A stretch of DNA of 6,088 nucleotides from Planctomycetota bacterium (GTDB lineage Bacteria; Planctomycetota; Planctomycetia; Pirellulales; Pirellulaceae): NCBI GenBank assembly GCA_024277285.1, contig JAJRVM010000084.1, positions 1 through 6,088 on the forward strand, given 5' to 3'. The notes beneath the pieces are model-generated. The model saw only the letters and a program-made list of their open reading frames with translations, was not told where the DNA came from and ran no database searches. Every line of letters starts with the position of its first letter. The first letter of the stretch is position 1. A program made the translations under genes and the position numbers. Shown here in pieces: positions 4,947-6,088 of this stretch.

Positions 4947-5897
4947 GTGAGTGGCCGACGAAGATGGGCGATTCGATTGCGGTGGTGGACCTGGGCTCAC
5001 CGAGCGGTCGCGGCAGGGTTCTTGACGTTGATGGTGCTCTCCTGGTGGCTGCGGCAGGACTGGCTGCGCGGTTCACCGACCGGTACGCGCTTGCTGGACT
5101 GTGTTGCGTTCGTCGACCCACTTGCCGCTGCCGAGGTGCTGGTTGCGGCACATCAAGTGACCGGGACGATGGTGTTGGGAGCTGCCGTTCCGCTGGTCTT
5201 GACGTTGCTGCTTGGCAGGTTCTTTTGCGGTTGGCTCTGTCCGTTGGGGTTGATCTTGGAATTGGCGGGAGAGCTGCGCGAGCGGTTGCGGCGGCTGTTG
5301 ATTCGGTGTGGCGTTTGCTTGCCACGGCAGCGTCGAGTGGCACTGGCCGAGCGAGCGACTCGTGCCGGTGGATCGGCAGACAAGGCAACCGCGAGTGGAG
5401 CCAGTGTTCGCGGCCATAGCAGCACGCGTCCAGTACGGTCGCTTCCCCGCAGCTTCAAGTATTGGTTGCTGAGTGTATGCATCGGCATGTCGGCGGTGGC
5501 GTCCGTGCCGGTCTTCACGGCCTTTTCGCCCATCAACATGGTGGTGCTGGGGATCATGGGCCTTTCGACGACCGCCGTGGTCGTGGTCGCGGTGATCTGT
5601 CTGGTCGAGTTGTTCGTTCCACGCATCTTCTGTCGAGCGGTCTGCCCGCTGGGGGCGTTGTACAGCTTGTTGGGGCGGGCAGCGCCGTTGCGAGTTCGAG
5701 TGCGAGCGGGCGGTGAGAAGCTGTCGTGCGCTCAGTGTACGATGCGCTGCCCCATGGGGATCCGAGTGATGGAGGATTATGTCCTTGCTGGGCGGGATTC
5801 CGTCACCGATCCCGAGTGCACGCGTTGCGGCACCTGTGCCGACGTTTGCCAGGGCCGCGTGCTCGGTCTAGGGGTGCGCCGACGAAAATGTTCTTAG
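4947..5897 (+). CDS. napH: NapH, membrane quinol dehydrogenase subunit
   Basis: A 316-residue polytopic Fe-S protein (GTG start) that with NapG oxidises quinol and feeds NapB/NapA. Four membrane segments are visible: about residues 18-34, 70-93, 172-193 and 205-225. The two membrane-edge CxxxCP motifs of NapH are present: C94-GWL-C98-P and C229-RAV-C233-P. The C-terminal ferredoxin domain has C291-x2-C294-x2-C297-x3-C301, but its first motif is C261-x2-C264-x3-C268-P, three residues and one cysteine shorter than the usual CxxCxxCxxxCP. The loop after the second membrane segment is long (about 75 residues from C98 to the third segment, versus about 30 in E. coli NapH) and low in complexity (Arg, Ala, Gly, Ser). 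The frame opens at a TTG at 4773, but that extension translates the MITE-like element. GTG 4878 is a possible alternative. It is the last gene of the cluster seen here. Confidence 0.9.
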   Translation: MSGRRRWAIRLRWWTWAHRAVAAGFLTLMVLSWWLRQDWLRGSPTGTRLLDCVAFVDPLAAAEVLVAAHQVTGTMVLGAAVPLVLTLLLGRFFCGWLCPLGLILELAGELRERLRRLLIRCGVCLPRQRRVALAERATRAGGSADKATASGASVRGHSSTRPVRSLPRSFKYWLLSVCIGMSAVASVPVFTAFSPINMVVLGIMGLSTTAVVVVAVICLVELFVPRIFCRAVCPLGALYSLLGRAAPLRVRVRAGGEKLSCAQCTMRCPMGIRVMEDYVLAGRDSVTDPECTRCGTCADVCQGRVLGLGVRRRKCS

Positions 5898-5908
5898 CAT
5901 GTTCTTCC

Positions 5909-5937
5909 TGCCAAACGTGCATCGGCGTTGGTTGGCA
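5909..5937 (+). terminator. Weak terminator-like hairpin after napH
   Basis: TGCCA plus AACG (5909-5917) can pair with CGTT (5926-5929) and TGGCA (5933-5937), leaving a 3-nt bulge and an 8-nt loop, 11 nt after the napH stop. TTTGCTT follows at 5938, a poor U-tract. The position suits the end of the nap transcript, but the bulge and short T-run make it uncertain. Confidence 0.3.
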
Positions 5938-5956
5938 TTTGCTTCGAGAAGCTGCG

Positions 5957-5970
5957 CGGGGTCAGACCCG
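5957..5970. repeat. Short palindrome with GGGTC-A-GACCC core
   Basis: The core has perfect GGGTC (5959-5963) and GACCC (5965-5969) arms. The GGGGTCAGACCC string resembles, from memory, repeated intergenic sequences seen in many bacteria next to REP-associated transposases. Only one copy is in this window and no transposase is visible, so it may be a single REP-like remnant or chance. Confidence 0.3.
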
Positions 5971-6010
5971 AATGGCACTACCGGTTTGCAGGCAAGGACT
6001 TACGTCGACA

Positions 6011-6035
6011 CATGTGACACCATGTTGGCACATGT
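6011..6035. repeat. CATGT repeated three times at exact 10-bp spacing
   Basis: CATGT occurs at 6011-6015, 6021-6025 and 6031-6035, all on one face of the helix. The outer two sit in CACATGTG and CACATGTC, and CATG itself is self-complementary. This could be a set of regulator sites upstream of a gene to the right of the window. No gene is seen in 5898-6088 to link it to. Confidence 0.3.
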
Positions 6036-6088
6036 CACTCGCCGGCGAACGGCTTTCTGACTGCGGTGTGAAAGGCGCAGCGTAGCGA

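Noticed and set aside
5726..6085. 119-codon frame overlapping the end of napH and the right edge
   Set aside because: Most of it is the napH ferredoxin region read in another frame; the remainder has no motif.

Overview
The window holds a compact periplasmic nitrate reductase (Nap) locus on the + strand, in the order napD, napA, napB, napG, napH. The gene order, two lipoprotein-type N-termini, GC-rich sequence and loosely packed genes with long non-coding stretches suggest a Gram-negative-type bacterium outside the Proteobacteria. Planctomycetota (Pirellulales-like) is my best guess, from general impression only; no marker gene in the window fixes the taxonomy.

Layout. Positions 1-829 contain no convincing gene. 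They hold one good CRP/FNR-type 14-bp box at the left edge, an AT-rich promoter-like patch near 456-545 and several short palindromes. napD (830-1138) and napA (1131-3455) overlap by 8 bp and are probably translationally coupled. After 117 nt comes napB (3573-3893), behind a very strong Shine-Dalgarno sequence. A 256-nt gap follows, ending in three tandem copies of a 19-nt perfect or wobble-paired hairpin that stop 8 nt before napG (4150-4725). Between napG and napH lies a 105-bp palindromic element with 19-bp inverted ends bounded by CTAG, which looks like a MITE. napH most likely starts at a GTG at 4947 and ends at 5897. The last 190 nt hold a weak terminator-like hairpin, a GGGGTCAGACCC palindrome and a 10-bp-periodic CATGT motif, with no supported gene.

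How the genes work together. NapD is the cytoplasmic chaperone that binds the twin-arginine signal of NapA. NapA is the Mo-bisMGD/[4Fe-4S] nitrate reductase, and NapB is its diheme electron donor. NapH (membrane) and NapG (exported, four Fe-S clusters) form a presumed menaquinol dehydrogenase branch. No napC, napE or napF is seen, so quinol oxidation probably runs through NapGH, as in epsilonproteobacterial nap systems. NapA and NapB both carry lipoboxes, so the normally soluble NapAB complex may here be lipid-anchored.

The genes themselves are a known system. The less ordinary features are the predicted lipid anchoring of NapA and NapB, a missing cysteine in one NapH Fe-S motif, the hairpin array before napG, and the MITE-like insertion before napH.
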